From: CAIXSC01 sp046349915
GTDB lineage: Bacteria; Planctomycetota; Planctomycetia; Pirellulales; Pirellulaceae
Direction of reading: 5' to 3'
DNA length: 64,000 nucleotides
Assembly (NCBI GenBank): GCA_046349915.1
Contig: JAXMBL010000003.1
Span: forward strand, 2,294,001 to 2,358,000
Made by a program: the position numbers and the translations under genes. The notes below the pieces were generated by a model, which was not told the origin of the DNA, made no database searches, and saw only the letters and a list, made by a program, of their open reading frames with translations. Below are positions 44,785 to 54,751 of this stretch, piece after piece. How positions within the stretch are numbered: position 1 is the first letter of the stretch; each line of letters begins with the position of its first letter.

Positions 44785-45858
44785 CTAGGGGATTCCCCGT
44801 ACGATGGAGGGACCAAGCCAGCGAGTCACCGCGAGAGGGAGTTGCTTCCAGACGCGAATTGCCAGTTGATACTTGGGGTTTTCGGGACGCATTGCGCCCA
44901 TCGAGCCTTGCAGGCAGTGATATTGCCAGCAGGCTGCGACGGGTGCGGCGCCCCACTGCTGCTTGAAGCGATAGGTTCCGCTGTCGCGACTGCTGCGACC
45001 AAAGTCAAAGACGCGAGAACCACGGTTGACCGCTCGCTTGAGCAATTGCCAGTACATGTGCATGTTGGCGTTCGTGCCATTGTATTGCCGTAGCGAACTT
45101 GCGCTCGGCACCTCTGTCACCGAGGAGCCATGCAATAACAACGCCGAGGCGACGGCTAGGCCTTGAAGTCGCAACACACAAAACTCGGCGCCGTCGGGAA
45201 ATCGCTCGATCACGCTGGCGAACAGCCGCGGACTGTAAACGGGAGTTCCCAGATCACGCATGTTGCGACTGAAGACCTCGTAGAATTCGCCCAGCACGTC
45301 CAGGCCTCCCCATCGCACCTCGAAGCCCTGCTTCTCCCCTTTGCGAAGTTGATTCTTGACCTTCGAACTAAGTCCTTCCCAGAGTGGTGTTTCGGTGTCT
45401 GGCAGATCGAGTCGCATATGGACTTTGCTGTTCGACTGATCTGGCAACGATCCATGCGGTACTTCGACTTCGTGCCGTAATTCCAGGTGCTTGACTTGTA
45501 GTTTTTCGGCAAGCGACACGGCGTGGTCGATCAGCGACTCCGCGATCGATGGATCGGCAGCGCGAACTCCACCAGAATTCAGATAGGGAAGGCCGACCAA
45601 ATATCGGCCAAACAGCCTGCTGGCGACCAAGCAAAGCGGCAAGACGCCCACGGTTCGTCCCTCCGAGGTCGCTTCCAGTAGGTATGGCTCATGAGCAAGT
45701 CCGTCGCGTAGGACAAGCAGCCAACGCAAGTCTTCGCTGAGAGCGCCGCGTAGCGAGCCGAACGACGTCGAGTCGAGTTTTTCTAGCCGACTCTCGACCT
45801 GATCGGGCCCCACCAACTCGATCCGTACACGCGTCATCATCTGTTCGATGCTCATCAT
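44785..45858 (-). CDS. FemAB-family protein, XrtA/PEP-CTERM-associated type
   Basis: A 357-residue GNAT-fold protein of the FemAB group, which transfers aminoacyl or acyl groups. The LVGLPYLNSGGVRA stretch and FDFGRSSRDSGTYRFKQQWG match the subgroup linked to exosortase/PEP-CTERM polysaccharide loci. It starts with an ATG at 45858 overlapping the asparagine synthase stop (ATGA), which fixes the start; a longer frame was not used. It may attach amino groups to the polysaccharide or to a lipid. Role inferred from context. Confidence 0.86.
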   Translation of the reverse strand: MMSIEQMMTRVRIELVGPDQVESRLEKLDSTSFGSLRGALSEDLRWLLVLRDGLAHEPYLLEATSEGRTVGVLPLCLVASRLFGRYLVGLPYLNSGGVRAADPSIAESLIDHAVSLAEKLQVKHLELRHEVEVPHGSLPDQSNSKVHMRLDLPDTETPLWEGLSSKVKNQLRKGEKQGFEVRWGGLDVLGEFYEVFSRNMRDLGTPVYSPRLFASVIERFPDGAEFCVLRLQGLAVASALLLHGSSVTEVPSASSLRQYNGTNANMHMYWQLLKRAVNRGSRVFDFGRSSRDSGTYRFKQQWGAAPVAACWQYHCLQGSMGAMRPENPKYQLAIRVWKQLPLAVTRWLGPSIVRGIP

Positions 45859-47804
45859 GCCACCCCGGACAGTGCGACGGTCGCAGGCGCCCCTGCCGCG
45901 TCGTCGCCATCGATAAAGGCCCGATGCCACATCTCGAGAAACAGCAGCGCCCAAATACGATCGCCGTGATTCCATTGACCTGAATCATGCTGAGCGAGCA
46001 TTTCACGCAGAGCGTTCGGGCGAAAATACCCGCGGCCCAAGGCGTGCTCGGACAACAGATGATCGTGCGCCATCTCCCTCAACTCGCCCCGGAACCAACG
46101 GTCGAGCGGAATGCGGAACCCTGATTTTCCTCGCTTCTTTAGATCCGGGGGAATCAACCCGGGAAACGCCGAAGTGAAGAAGGGTTTAGGCCCCTCCCCT
46201 TGAGTCAGCGCCGCGAAGGGGAGCGAAATCGCCAACTCGACGACGCGATGATCCAACAGCGGCGCTCGCGATTCCAGGCCGTGGGCCATGGTTGTCACGT
46301 CAACTTTGCACAGCAGATCGTCGGGCAGATACGTCTGCATGTCAGCATGCATCGCACATGAACCCGCTGCGCGACCCTGACTTTGTAAAAACGCGGCGGC
46401 TACCGACTCACAGACATCGCAGTCTTGGGTGTTCGCCACAAACTCTGGCGAGAGTAACGCCAAGCGTTGACGATGGGGATACGGAGCGACCCAGTTGACA
46501 TACCGTTGTCCAGGCGACTCTCGTAGCATCGCCATCCGACGCCGGAGTCGCTCGTAAAGTGATTGCTCATTCCCGCCGAGCGGCAATAACGACCAACAAG
46601 GATTGGCAATCAGTTTGCGTAATGGCAGCGGGAGTCGATCGAATGAACCGAGTCGGTCGACCGTGCGATAGCGGGGGTAGCCGCAGAATAGCTCGTCGCC
46701 GCCATCGCCAGTCAAAGCGACGGTGACATGACGCCGAGTCGCCTGGGCGACGTACCACGTGGGAACGGCTGAACTGTCGCCGAATGGTTCATCAAAGTGC
46801 CACACCAGCCGCGGCAGGATATCGATCGAATTCGGCTCGACGACGTGCGATTCATGCTCGGCGCCCAAGTATTCCGCCGCGCGGCGAGCAAATGGGCGTT
46901 CGTCGAATCCCTCGACGTCAAAACCAATGGTGTAAGTCTTGGCCGGACGAGTCAGATGTCGTTGCATCAACCCGACGATCAGGGTGGAGTCGATGCCGCC
47001 GGATAGAAATGCTCCCAAGGGTACGTCGCTGCGCAGCATGCGTCGCACTGACTCGCTCAACTCGTGCGCCAGCTCTTCACGCAGTTCTTGAACGGGGCGA
47101 GTCGATTCGGTGGTCCACTGGGGCGACCAGTATCGACGAATGGTCAGCCTCCCGGCTTCGTAGACTCCACAATGAGCGGGCGGCAATTTTTGGATGCCGC
47201 GGAACATCGTATGTGGATGAGGTACGTAAAAGTATGTCAGGTATCTCAATACCGACTCGGGATCGACTTCGCGTGAGACGCCAGATACGCTCAGCAGAGA
47301 TTTGATCTCGCTGGCGAATTGAAACTCTCCTTGAGACTCGCGATAGACGAAGGGCTTTTCGCCGAGTCGATCGCGAGCAAAGAAGAGGCGTTGACGCGGT
47401 TCATCCCAGATCGCGAAAGCGAACATTCCCCGCAGTTTGTCGACGCAGGCGTCTCCATACTGTTCGTAAAGGTGAACGATTGTTTCGGTATCGGAGTGAG
47501 TCTGGAACCGATGGCCTTTTGCTTCCAGGTCGGCGCGAAGTTCCTCGAAGTTGTAGATTTCTCCGTTGAAGGTGATCCAAACGGCGCCATCTTCGTTGCC
47601 AAGAGGTTGAACTCCTCCCGCAAGGTCGATGATCGCCAAGCGACGATGACCCAGGGCGACGCCAGAGCCATCTGGGTAATGACGCAACAGAGTCCCTCGT
47701 CCATCGGGGCCTCGATGGCGCAACGAGTCTGTCATGCGATCGAGCGTGGCGGGCTCGATCGCCCTGCCATCGCTTGTCCAAACGGCCCCGGTAATTCCAC
47801 ACAT
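45855..47804 (-). CDS. asnB: Asparagine synthase (glutamine-hydrolysing), XrtA/PEP-CTERM amidotransferase type
   Basis: A 649-residue two-domain enzyme. The class II glutaminase has its nucleophile Cys2 (MCGITGAV) and RHRGPDG. The ATP pyrophosphatase domain has GAFLSGGIDSTLIVGLMQ and later DYARTR-like elements such as FCGYPRYRTVD. In polysaccharide loci this type probably amidates a sugar uronate or a linked amino acid rather than free aspartate. It is coupled to the FemAB gene by an ATGA overlap, a pair known from XrtA/PEP-CTERM clusters. Confidence 0.9.
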   Translation of the reverse strand: MCGITGAVWTSDGRAIEPATLDRMTDSLRHRGPDGRGTLLRHYPDGSGVALGHRRLAIIDLAGGVQPLGNEDGAVWITFNGEIYNFEELRADLEAKGHRFQTHSDTETIVHLYEQYGDACVDKLRGMFAFAIWDEPRQRLFFARDRLGEKPFVYRESQGEFQFASEIKSLLSVSGVSREVDPESVLRYLTYFYVPHPHTMFRGIQKLPPAHCGVYEAGRLTIRRYWSPQWTTESTRPVQELREELAHELSESVRRMLRSDVPLGAFLSGGIDSTLIVGLMQRHLTRPAKTYTIGFDVEGFDERPFARRAAEYLGAEHESHVVEPNSIDILPRLVWHFDEPFGDSSAVPTWYVAQATRRHVTVALTGDGGDELFCGYPRYRTVDRLGSFDRLPLPLRKLIANPCWSLLPLGGNEQSLYERLRRRMAMLRESPGQRYVNWVAPYPHRQRLALLSPEFVANTQDCDVCESVAAAFLQSQGRAAGSCAMHADMQTYLPDDLLCKVDVTTMAHGLESRAPLLDHRVVELAISLPFAALTQGEGPKPFFTSAFPGLIPPDLKKRGKSGFRIPLDRWFRGELREMAHDHLLSEHALGRGYFRPNALREMLAQHDSGQWNHGDRIWALLFLEMWHRAFIDGDDAAGAPATVALSGVA

Positions 47805-47849
47805 CGTTTCGCTACCTGAATGCCGACGGTTGGTGAGAGAAGAGTGAGT

Positions 47850-48497
47850 TCATATTGATTCCTGGTTCGATGCTCGAAGGCATCGGGCGGGGACCCCCAC
47901 GGCGGTTGCGCGGGCGGGGATCGGTCGAGTGACGACGGCGCCGGCGCCAATAACGGCATGATCGCCGACGTCCGCCATCACGAGAGCGCCGGCGCCGATC
48001 CAGGCTCCACGTCCAATTCGGACTTGTTGAAAACACTGGGCCGCCGACTGACGCGTTGTCTCGGGCGAAGTCGCTTCTCCATGCTCGTGACCTCCACTCA
48101 AGATCTGCACACCATCCCCCAGCATCGCTTGGTCGCCAATTTCAGCGAATCCGATCGAGCAGTGTCGGCCAATGTAGACCTGATCGCCAAGCGTCGCTTC
48201 GGTCATGGAAAAAGCACTGTTCCAACCGATGTAGATGTCCTGTCCGCAGCGACTCAACGTGGCTCGATAAAACGCTTGACGTAAATAGACGCCTCGCAGA
48301 CCTGGCAAGCGAGCAATCGATTCGCTCGCGGCGCTGAATGCGCGGGCGCCGAGCAATGCGCGGGCGCTCCAATAAGTGATCAGGCGAGGCAACACCAATA
48401 GATAGAAAAGGAATTGGACGCCACGTTTCAGGAAACGAAACGCGGACGATCGCTTCGCGGGTTCAACGATAACCGTGTTGGTGATGGCGCTAGTCAT
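47850..48497 (-). CDS. Hexapeptide-repeat acetyltransferase
   Basis: A 215-residue left-handed beta-helix O-acetyltransferase of the WcaF/LpxA-like superfamily. Hexapeptide repeats run from IGWNSAFSMTEATLGDQVYI through IGFAEIGDQAMLGDGV, and again VRIGRGAWIGAGALVMADVG. The central SGGHEHGEA holds the catalytic-type His. A short hydrophobic N-terminal segment (FLFYLLVLPRLITYW) suggests membrane association. It starts with an ATGA overlap of the glycosyltransferase stop. It likely decorates the polymer. Confidence 0.88.
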   Translation of the reverse strand: MTSAITNTVIVEPAKRSSAFRFLKRGVQFLFYLLVLPRLITYWSARALLGARAFSAASESIARLPGLRGVYLRQAFYRATLSRCGQDIYIGWNSAFSMTEATLGDQVYIGRHCSIGFAEIGDQAMLGDGVQILSGGHEHGEATSPETTRQSAAQCFQQVRIGRGAWIGAGALVMADVGDHAVIGAGAVVTRPIPARATAVGVPARCLRASNQESI

Positions 48498-49723
48498 GAG
48501 TGGGCTTCACTCATTAGAGAGACTGGAGCCGCCTCCCTGCCCTGGGCGCGCCCCAACAACCGATCGTACACCGCGGCTTCTTGCTCGATGCGTCGATCGA
48601 ACGTGAACGACGACTCCACTTTCATTCGACCAGACTCGCCAAGTCGCGTGCGCAGCGATTCATCCGCCAGAAGGCGTCGGAGCGAGTCCGCGAGCGCGGC
48701 GGGGGAATCGGGAGGAACAAGCAAGCCATCCACTTCGCTGTCGATGACCGCGGACAATTCTCCTACCTCGGTGGCGATCACTGGGACGGAACAAGCCATC
48801 GCCTCCAGGACGACATTCGGCAGTCCCTCGGACAAACTGCTGAGTACGAAGGCGTCGCACGCATGAAAAAAGGAGCGTGGATCAGGCAAGTGTCCGATCA
48901 AACGCACGAACGATTCGGCCTTTTGCTGCTGAATCAGTTGAGTCAATGCGGCTCGTTCCGCCCCCTCGCCGGCGATGAGCAAGTCGATGGGATGTCCTTG
49001 CCGCGTCAGGTCGTTGACGGCCCGTATCAGGCGATCGAAGCCTTTCTCGGGTGATAGTCTGCCAACGGCTCCCACCAAGAACCTACCATCAGCGATGCCT
49101 AGTCGCTGCCGCGATTCGGAACGGGACTCTTGTTGACCGTAAGCCGATACGTCAATTCCGTTTCGAATCAGGTGGCAGCGCCCCGCAGGGACGCCCATCG
49201 CGAGGCACTCATCGCGGAGCGCCGCCGAAACGCACATCACCTGCTCATAACGCCGAATCGACCAACGATCGATCGCGTTGTACAGCGGCATGCGCGAAGT
49301 GTTCCTCACCCAACCATGAAGAGTCGTCGCCAACTTGAGCGGCACGAATTGCCGAACGATCAGGCCCAACGCGTCGGACTTGTAGTCGTGACCGTGCCAA
49401 ATCGCGATGCGCTGTTCACGACACACTCGAACTAACTGCCGAATCACTCGCCAGTCCAAGGGGCCGTAATCGGGAATGGCGATCAGCGGCGCATTCGCCG
49501 CGCGAGCACGTTCAACCAGCGTGTCGAAGCCCGAATCGCCCGGCGGGTGCAGATAGACGCAGGTCGCCGAGTAACCAAAACTCCGCAACACCCGCGGTGT
49601 ATTCAAGATAGTCTTGTCGGGGCCGCCGCCGAAACCCGTGACGCTCCGCACATGGGCCACATGGGGAACGTTGCTATCGATCGTGAGTGATGGACGAGTC
49701 ATGACCGCTGACGTTTCGTTCAT
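48494..49723 (-). CDS. Glycosyltransferase family 4
   Basis: A 409-residue GT-B retaining glycosyltransferase that adds a sugar from a nucleotide donor. VGAVGRLSPEKGFDRLIRAV opens the donor-binding half, and EGLPNVVLE is the EX7E motif, followed by CSVPVIATEVGEL. The acceptor side contains VRSVTGFGGGPDKTILNTPR. It starts with ATG at 49723, overlapping the preceding stop by 4 bases. It is one of six GT-B enzymes in the locus. Donor and acceptor unknown. Confidence 0.92.
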   Translation of the reverse strand: MNETSAVMTRPSLTIDSNVPHVAHVRSVTGFGGGPDKTILNTPRVLRSFGYSATCVYLHPPGDSGFDTLVERARAANAPLIAIPDYGPLDWRVIRQLVRVCREQRIAIWHGHDYKSDALGLIVRQFVPLKLATTLHGWVRNTSRMPLYNAIDRWSIRRYEQVMCVSAALRDECLAMGVPAGRCHLIRNGIDVSAYGQQESRSESRQRLGIADGRFLVGAVGRLSPEKGFDRLIRAVNDLTRQGHPIDLLIAGEGAERAALTQLIQQQKAESFVRLIGHLPDPRSFFHACDAFVLSSLSEGLPNVVLEAMACSVPVIATEVGELSAVIDSEVDGLLVPPDSPAALADSLRRLLADESLRTRLGESGRMKVESSFTFDRRIEQEAAVYDRLLGRAQGREAAPVSLMSEAHS

Positions 49724-50937
49724 GAGTAAGTGGTCACGATGGGAGGAAATAAAATCGACTCGAGTTGCGCGGCTTTCGCCCGCCACCCCTCCTGGGATAG
49801 ACGTTGGCGAGCAAGCGATTGCTCGGCCGAAACGCCCTCCTCGGTTCGTTGAATGACGGCGGAGACAAAGTCATCCGGGTTGTCGACGACATCAAGGCAG
49901 TCGTGCCAAGTGGCCGTGCCTGGGAGGCGTCGAGCGACCACGGGACGACCAGTGGCAAGATACTCCTTGAGCTTCAAGGGCTGCATCGATTGCGTCACCG
50001 GTAAATCGGCATACGGCATGATCAGCACGGCGGCTTCGGCGGCGAGCGATGGCAAAAGGGAAAAGTCCACGGGACCGATTCGTCGCAGGTGAGTGATCTG
50101 TCCTAGCTTGGGTTCGGGGTTTTGCTGGGGACCCACCAGAACAATCGTGCCTTGTTCGATCGCATCGTTGAGCGCCACGAGCCACTCTACGTCAAGCCGA
50201 CGGTCAATGAGTCCCCAGAAGATAAACAGTGGACGATCCATTCCTTCCAGCAGTGGAGATGGCGGAGGCGGCGAAGCGACTTGCCAGAATTCAAGATCGA
50301 CTCCATGGGTAATCACGATCGACTCCCGCCCCATATATTCGACCCGTTTCGCCAGGTTTTCACCCGCGGCGACGACGACATCGGCATAGTCGACCAGTCG
50401 TTGCTCCATGCGCGCCATGGTGAGACCATCCAGGCCTGGCCACGTGGAAAAGTCGTCCACGCAATAGTAGATGCAACGTGACTCAGGCCACTGCTTCACG
50501 ACGTCCGCCACGATCGGAATAGTCGTCAGAATCGTCCAATCCCGAGCTTGCCCCGCGAACAGTTTCTGTGCGGCGCCATCGAGCGCTCGACAATTGAGCG
50601 ATTGTTCCCAGCGGAACTCGAACCGCGGCCACATCAAGGGGTTCAAGACTCGAGGAGACGGGAGTTTGGGGAGCTGCTGTCGCGGCTCCTTGTGCTTCCA
50701 AGGTCGCCACTGCTGAAGCTTCTCGAATCCTCGTTGAAGCGTCGCCACGTCAAATCGGGGTGGACGCATCCCGATCGTGTTCATCCAGGCGACATCCACA
50801 TGGTCCAGTAAGTGGCGGACCAAATGTTGACAACTGGATGGGTGTCGCCCCCAGTCATCGGAGAACACCAGGAGTCGTTGACGAGTTGACGGCGCGGCCG
50901 AACCGCGCGATGAGTCTTCGGAGTTGAAATCGATCAT
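49720..50937 (-). CDS. GT-B glycosyltransferase (TuaH-like), variant active-site motif
   Basis: A 405-residue GT-B protein without the canonical EX7E of GT4. Instead it has PLKLKEYLATGRPVVARRLPG, which resembles the TuaH-like group. The N-terminal half includes RLLVFSDDWGRHPSSCQHLV and IYYCVDDFSTWPGLDG. It sits in a chain of genes with 4-base ATGA overlaps (start at 50937, stop at 49720). It likely acts on the same polysaccharide repeat unit. Specificity unknown. Confidence 0.85.
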   Translation of the reverse strand: MIDFNSEDSSRGSAAPSTRQRLLVFSDDWGRHPSSCQHLVRHLLDHVDVAWMNTIGMRPPRFDVATLQRGFEKLQQWRPWKHKEPRQQLPKLPSPRVLNPLMWPRFEFRWEQSLNCRALDGAAQKLFAGQARDWTILTTIPIVADVVKQWPESRCIYYCVDDFSTWPGLDGLTMARMEQRLVDYADVVVAAGENLAKRVEYMGRESIVITHGVDLEFWQVASPPPPSPLLEGMDRPLFIFWGLIDRRLDVEWLVALNDAIEQGTIVLVGPQQNPEPKLGQITHLRRIGPVDFSLLPSLAAEAAVLIMPYADLPVTQSMQPLKLKEYLATGRPVVARRLPGTATWHDCLDVVDNPDDFVSAVIQRTEEGVSAEQSLARQRLSQEGWRAKAAQLESILFPPIVTTYS

Positions 50938-52121
50938 CGTGATGCGGCTTCCAACGAATTATAGGTTGTAGTGGACGGTACGGTCGCCGACTGTCCCAAC
51001 ATCTCGCGATAGAGAGCGTGATATGTCGCGTGCATCGCGACGTCACTAAAGCGAGCATGGGCTCGCGCGACTCCCGCACGACCATATTGTTCCCTTAACG
51101 TGGGAGATTCGATCAGTTGCAGTAGCTTGTCGGCCATCTCATCGGGAGCGCGCGGGGCCGGTAAGAGCCCGGTTTCTCCAGGCGACACAACTTCGCCATT
51201 GCCACCCACATTTGTCGCCACCACGGGTAATCCCGACGCCATGGCCTCGATCAGGGTCAAGGCAATCCCCTCGGTGATGCTGCTCAACAAAAACATGTCG
51301 GCGCCCTGCAAGAGACGCGGGACGTCGTGCCGAGTGCCGAGCAAGAGCACTTTGGATTGGAGACCAAGCTCTTCAATGCGTTGCTCCAGGGCCGCTCGCT
51401 CTTCGCCATCGCCGGCTAGGGCGAGTCGTGCTTCGGGTTGGCGAGCCGCCACGATTGCAAATGCCCTCAGCGCCGTGACGTGGTCTTTCAGTCGGTTGAG
51501 GCGAGCGACCTGAATAATCAATGGCTGGTGGGGAGCAACGGCAAGCTCTCGCCGCACTGCTTCGCGCTCGCTCCGCTGGCTGTCGTACCGACTCAGGTCA
51601 ACGCCGTTGTAGACCACCTTGATTCGTGCGGCGCGAATCCCCTCGTTGTCGACTAGCGCCTTGCGGACGCATTCGCCCACGGCCACAACTCGATCTCTCG
51701 GGCGAAGTAACACACGATTAGCGAGTTTGCGCTTGGGGCGGGGATAATCGGGGTAGTCGCGCCCATGCTCCATGAACAGGATGGGCGGTCCCCCGCCGAA
51801 GAGTCGGCTGAAGGAAGAATAGGCGAACGGACCATACTGGTGAGCATGGATCAGATCGACTTGTTCCCGGTGAATGAACCGTGATAATCGCTTGGCGCAC
51901 CGCCAATCAAAACCGGGGCGGCGTCCCAGAACCTCGATCCTAAAACCCTCCTCGCGCAGCCGGGAACCCAATTGCCCGAGATCGTCCAGGCAAGCGAACA
52001 CAACGCGAAACTCGGGGGTCGAACGACGAGCATACGCGGCCGCTAGGATTTCCGCTCCGCCCACGTGCATTGTATGCAGCACATGACAGATGGTCGGAAC
52101 TGTGGAGGCAGAGTGTGTCAT
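50934..52121 (-). CDS. Glycosyltransferase family 4
   Basis: A 395-residue GT4 enzyme. VLHTMHVGGAEILAAAYARR (acceptor-side glycine loop), IQVARLNRLKDHVTALRAFA, and EGIALTLIE (EX7E) followed by ASGLPVVATNVGGNGE are clear. The start at 52121 overlaps the previous stop by 4 bases (ATGA); a longer in-frame reading was not used. Other genes of the chain follow on both sides. Confidence 0.92.
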   Translation of the reverse strand: MTHSASTVPTICHVLHTMHVGGAEILAAAYARRSTPEFRVVFACLDDLGQLGSRLREEGFRIEVLGRRPGFDWRCAKRLSRFIHREQVDLIHAHQYGPFAYSSFSRLFGGGPPILFMEHGRDYPDYPRPKRKLANRVLLRPRDRVVAVGECVRKALVDNEGIRAARIKVVYNGVDLSRYDSQRSEREAVRRELAVAPHQPLIIQVARLNRLKDHVTALRAFAIVAARQPEARLALAGDGEERAALEQRIEELGLQSKVLLLGTRHDVPRLLQGADMFLLSSITEGIALTLIEAMASGLPVVATNVGGNGEVVSPGETGLLPAPRAPDEMADKLLQLIESPTLREQYGRAGVARAHARFSDVAMHATYHALYREMLGQSATVPSTTTYNSLEAASR

Positions 52122-54751
52122 ACGTTGGCCTGGAAGTCGGAATGCGGACAAGGCGAGACGGCTATACCAGTTCGGCCCGCGAGGCGACGCAGTCGAGCCG
52201 CTGTCCAACTGCGCCGGAAGAGATCCCAATATCGAGATGGTCGCAGCAATCGCGGAAGAGCGCCAGCGAGCCCAAGCGGGTTGCGCAGCAACTGCTTCAC
52301 CTGTGCTTTTTGCGGAATAAACTCAATCGGCTCGCCAAAGTCGCTCGACGTCGTGGGTGCTTGGATCATTGATGAACCATCCTCGCCACTCAGCCATTGC
52401 TCGAAGTAAATCTGCTGAAGAACAAGAGCCAGCGGTCGCGTGTAAATGCACGAGGGACGTTCCAGCAGTTGTCGCCACGCCTGCCGGCGAATTTCACGGC
52501 CACGCTCCTGGAATTGGGAACGTTGTTCACGCGAGCAAAATCTGGCGATCATTTCCAAGACGTTGGCTTTGCGCAAATCCTGCGCCGCCCAGGTCTCGGT
52601 CGGATACTCCAGTTTTTCCGCGGCGTCCAGAAAATTGCGTTCGTGCTCGACCATCCAGTGACCGTAATGCAACAAGCTTGCCACGATGTACGCATGCAGT
52701 TTGCGGCCGACCTTCTCGGGTGGAACCATGTCGTGAAAGCGACAGAGAGCTTGCAGATGAACGGTATACGACCAGCGGAGTTCGGCGTTGCTGAGTTCAC
52801 GTGCCGCCAAGTCGTCGCGGGGATGAATCGTTCGCCGGATTAGCTGTTCGGCCTTCGCCAGATACTGGGGCTCATCCGAGACCAGCCAAGCGTCGAGCAG
52901 CGTGTTGATGGAGTTTCCCGCCCCGCGTCCAGGACCGTGATAGTGGGGTTGGCTAGTCGCGCTGGCGAATCCCGTGGGAGAGTCCGACACTAGGCCCAGT
53001 AGGTGCTGTCGGCCATCGTCCATCGCGATGACCCAGTCTGCGAGAGCAATTACCGCTTGCCGTGAGGCGAGTTCACCCGTGAGGAAGTAATGCAGTGCGA
53101 GCCCGCTCGCGTAGTTGTGCTCGTTGCCTGGACCACCGCCTGGCGCGGGCAGTTTCTTTCCCAGCATCTGCCTTGACATTGAACGGTGAGTGGCGGTGGC
53201 CGCATCATGATAGTGCGCTGTGTGCCAGAACAGCCCGCCCGCATAAGCCGACTTGTCGTGAGGGGCATGATAAATGTCGACGTCCACGACGTGCCTGGCG
53301 AGCGGTTGGGCTAATTGACGCCATTCGGGTTGCCCGGTCAGGAGCTGTTGAATCTGCAATCCATGCAAGATGTCATACTGGTTGTTGTAGTGGGAGATGG
53401 CGGGAGGAGTTCCTTCGTAGTATGCCTGCTCGTGATCGGCCCACATGTCGCCGTAGTGACGCCAGCCATACTCGTCGATCGTCTCTCGCTTCGCAAAGAA
53501 GCTGTCTGGCCCGACGATTGCGCGTTGCAGCAGCGTCCGAGTCTCGGCGGCCTCGGATGTTGGAATCGCAGGGAAGCCAAAGATCGCGCCAGATTCGTAA
53601 ACAGCTTGCGGGTCGACGCTGACTGCCAAGGGGTCATAGACCCAGGCGAGTCGATCGCAAACGCAACTGCCGCCTTCCGCAAGCGTCCACCACGTCACAC
53701 GTGTCAGTCGTTCGCCGCCTTGAAGCTCGTGAAGCGAATCCTGTTGTTGCGGTAACAGGTGCATCGTGATCGACTCGACATCGGCGTCGATGCCGCTGGG
53801 AAACATCTCCCAAAAATCGGTGAGCGTGGCGGCGCAATGAATGCTCGAACCCTGGACCGCGACGATCGGAGTCGCTCGTTCTCCCTCGATGACGCCGCCG
53901 GCCGCCTCGGCGCGATAGCCGCGTCGCGGCAACCGTACCTGCTTGGAGGCATCGACATGAGTGCGACTGTTCCAAGCCTCGCCGCCACTCGACTCCTGAG
54001 TAATGGAGATCTTGCCTCGCAGCAGGTTGCGAGTGGGATCTCGCGGCCGTTCGCGCCAAGCCGTCGTGCGTTCGCGCCCCGTGTCGAGAGTCAGGCTCAG
54101 ACTTGCACCTCGTAACAAGACGGACCCGGGGTCGCCCAGATCCCAATAGCCATCCGAGTGCTTGGCTCGCGAGGGATTCCACAGTGTCGCGGCGATTCGC
54201 GCGAGTCGTCCCGATTGGAAAATCTCCGCTTCCACCTGAAATCGGAGCGGCGAGCAACCGGGGAAATCTCCCACGCTGCACCAACGTTCGGAGATGATTC
54301 CCTGACCGCGGCAATGACGAGTTTCGGTGCGGCTCGATATTCGGTCGCCCCGAGACGTCACGACTTCAAGCGTTGCTGGCGTGAGCGAGTCATCGTAATC
54401 GCCGCGAAAACCCCATCCCAGTCCCTGTTTGATCGACTGAAAGATCGAATTGGAGGGGCGGCTCTCCGCATCGATTGGCGTGGCTTCCTCTTGGATGTCG
54501 TTGGGCGACAGTTGGTACTTTCGTTGCTCGCCGACTCCCATCGTGATGAGCGTTCGGACCAACAACCAACGTACGCTGCCGTCTGGCCAGCAAGCCAACG
54601 GCTCCAACTCGGCCGGGATCGACTTTCCCTGGTCGTCGCGCAGATGCCAATCGCCGGACTTGACGACTTTACCCTGGGGGCAAGGAAGTCCTATGGACAC
54701 GGGCTCGCCAGTGCGAGCGAGTCCAGCCGTTTCGCGGACTTCAAACCGCAT
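52118..54751 (-). CDS. PcRGLX/YetA-type RIFT-barrel protein (rhamnogalacturonan lyase-like)
   Basis: An 877-residue protein without a signal peptide. It opens with RFEVRETAGLARTGEPVSIG and PLACWPDGSVRWLLVRT, which match the N-terminal RIFT barrel of PcRGLX/YetA-like (PL26-type) proteins. A mixed beta region is followed by an (alpha/alpha) part (about 430-760) with EHNYASGLALHYFLTGE and YTVHLQALCRFHDM. It may cut or edit a rhamnose- or uronate-containing chain. Lack of a signal peptide suggests a cytoplasmic or membrane-side role. The start at 54751 overlaps the previous gene by 11 bp. Function inferred from family only. Confidence 0.75.
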   Translation of the reverse strand: MRFEVRETAGLARTGEPVSIGLPCPQGKVVKSGDWHLRDDQGKSIPAELEPLACWPDGSVRWLLVRTLITMGVGEQRKYQLSPNDIQEEATPIDAESRPSNSIFQSIKQGLGWGFRGDYDDSLTPATLEVVTSRGDRISSRTETRHCRGQGIISERWCSVGDFPGCSPLRFQVEAEIFQSGRLARIAATLWNPSRAKHSDGYWDLGDPGSVLLRGASLSLTLDTGRERTTAWRERPRDPTRNLLRGKISITQESSGGEAWNSRTHVDASKQVRLPRRGYRAEAAGGVIEGERATPIVAVQGSSIHCAATLTDFWEMFPSGIDADVESITMHLLPQQQDSLHELQGGERLTRVTWWTLAEGGSCVCDRLAWVYDPLAVSVDPQAVYESGAIFGFPAIPTSEAAETRTLLQRAIVGPDSFFAKRETIDEYGWRHYGDMWADHEQAYYEGTPPAISHYNNQYDILHGLQIQQLLTGQPEWRQLAQPLARHVVDVDIYHAPHDKSAYAGGLFWHTAHYHDAATATHRSMSRQMLGKKLPAPGGGPGNEHNYASGLALHYFLTGELASRQAVIALADWVIAMDDGRQHLLGLVSDSPTGFASATSQPHYHGPGRGAGNSINTLLDAWLVSDEPQYLAKAEQLIRRTIHPRDDLAARELSNAELRWSYTVHLQALCRFHDMVPPEKVGRKLHAYIVASLLHYGHWMVEHERNFLDAAEKLEYPTETWAAQDLRKANVLEMIARFCSREQRSQFQERGREIRRQAWRQLLERPSCIYTRPLALVLQQIYFEQWLSGEDGSSMIQAPTTSSDFGEPIEFIPQKAQVKQLLRNPLGLAGALPRLLRPSRYWDLFRRSWTAARLRRLAGRTGIAVSPCPHSDFQANV

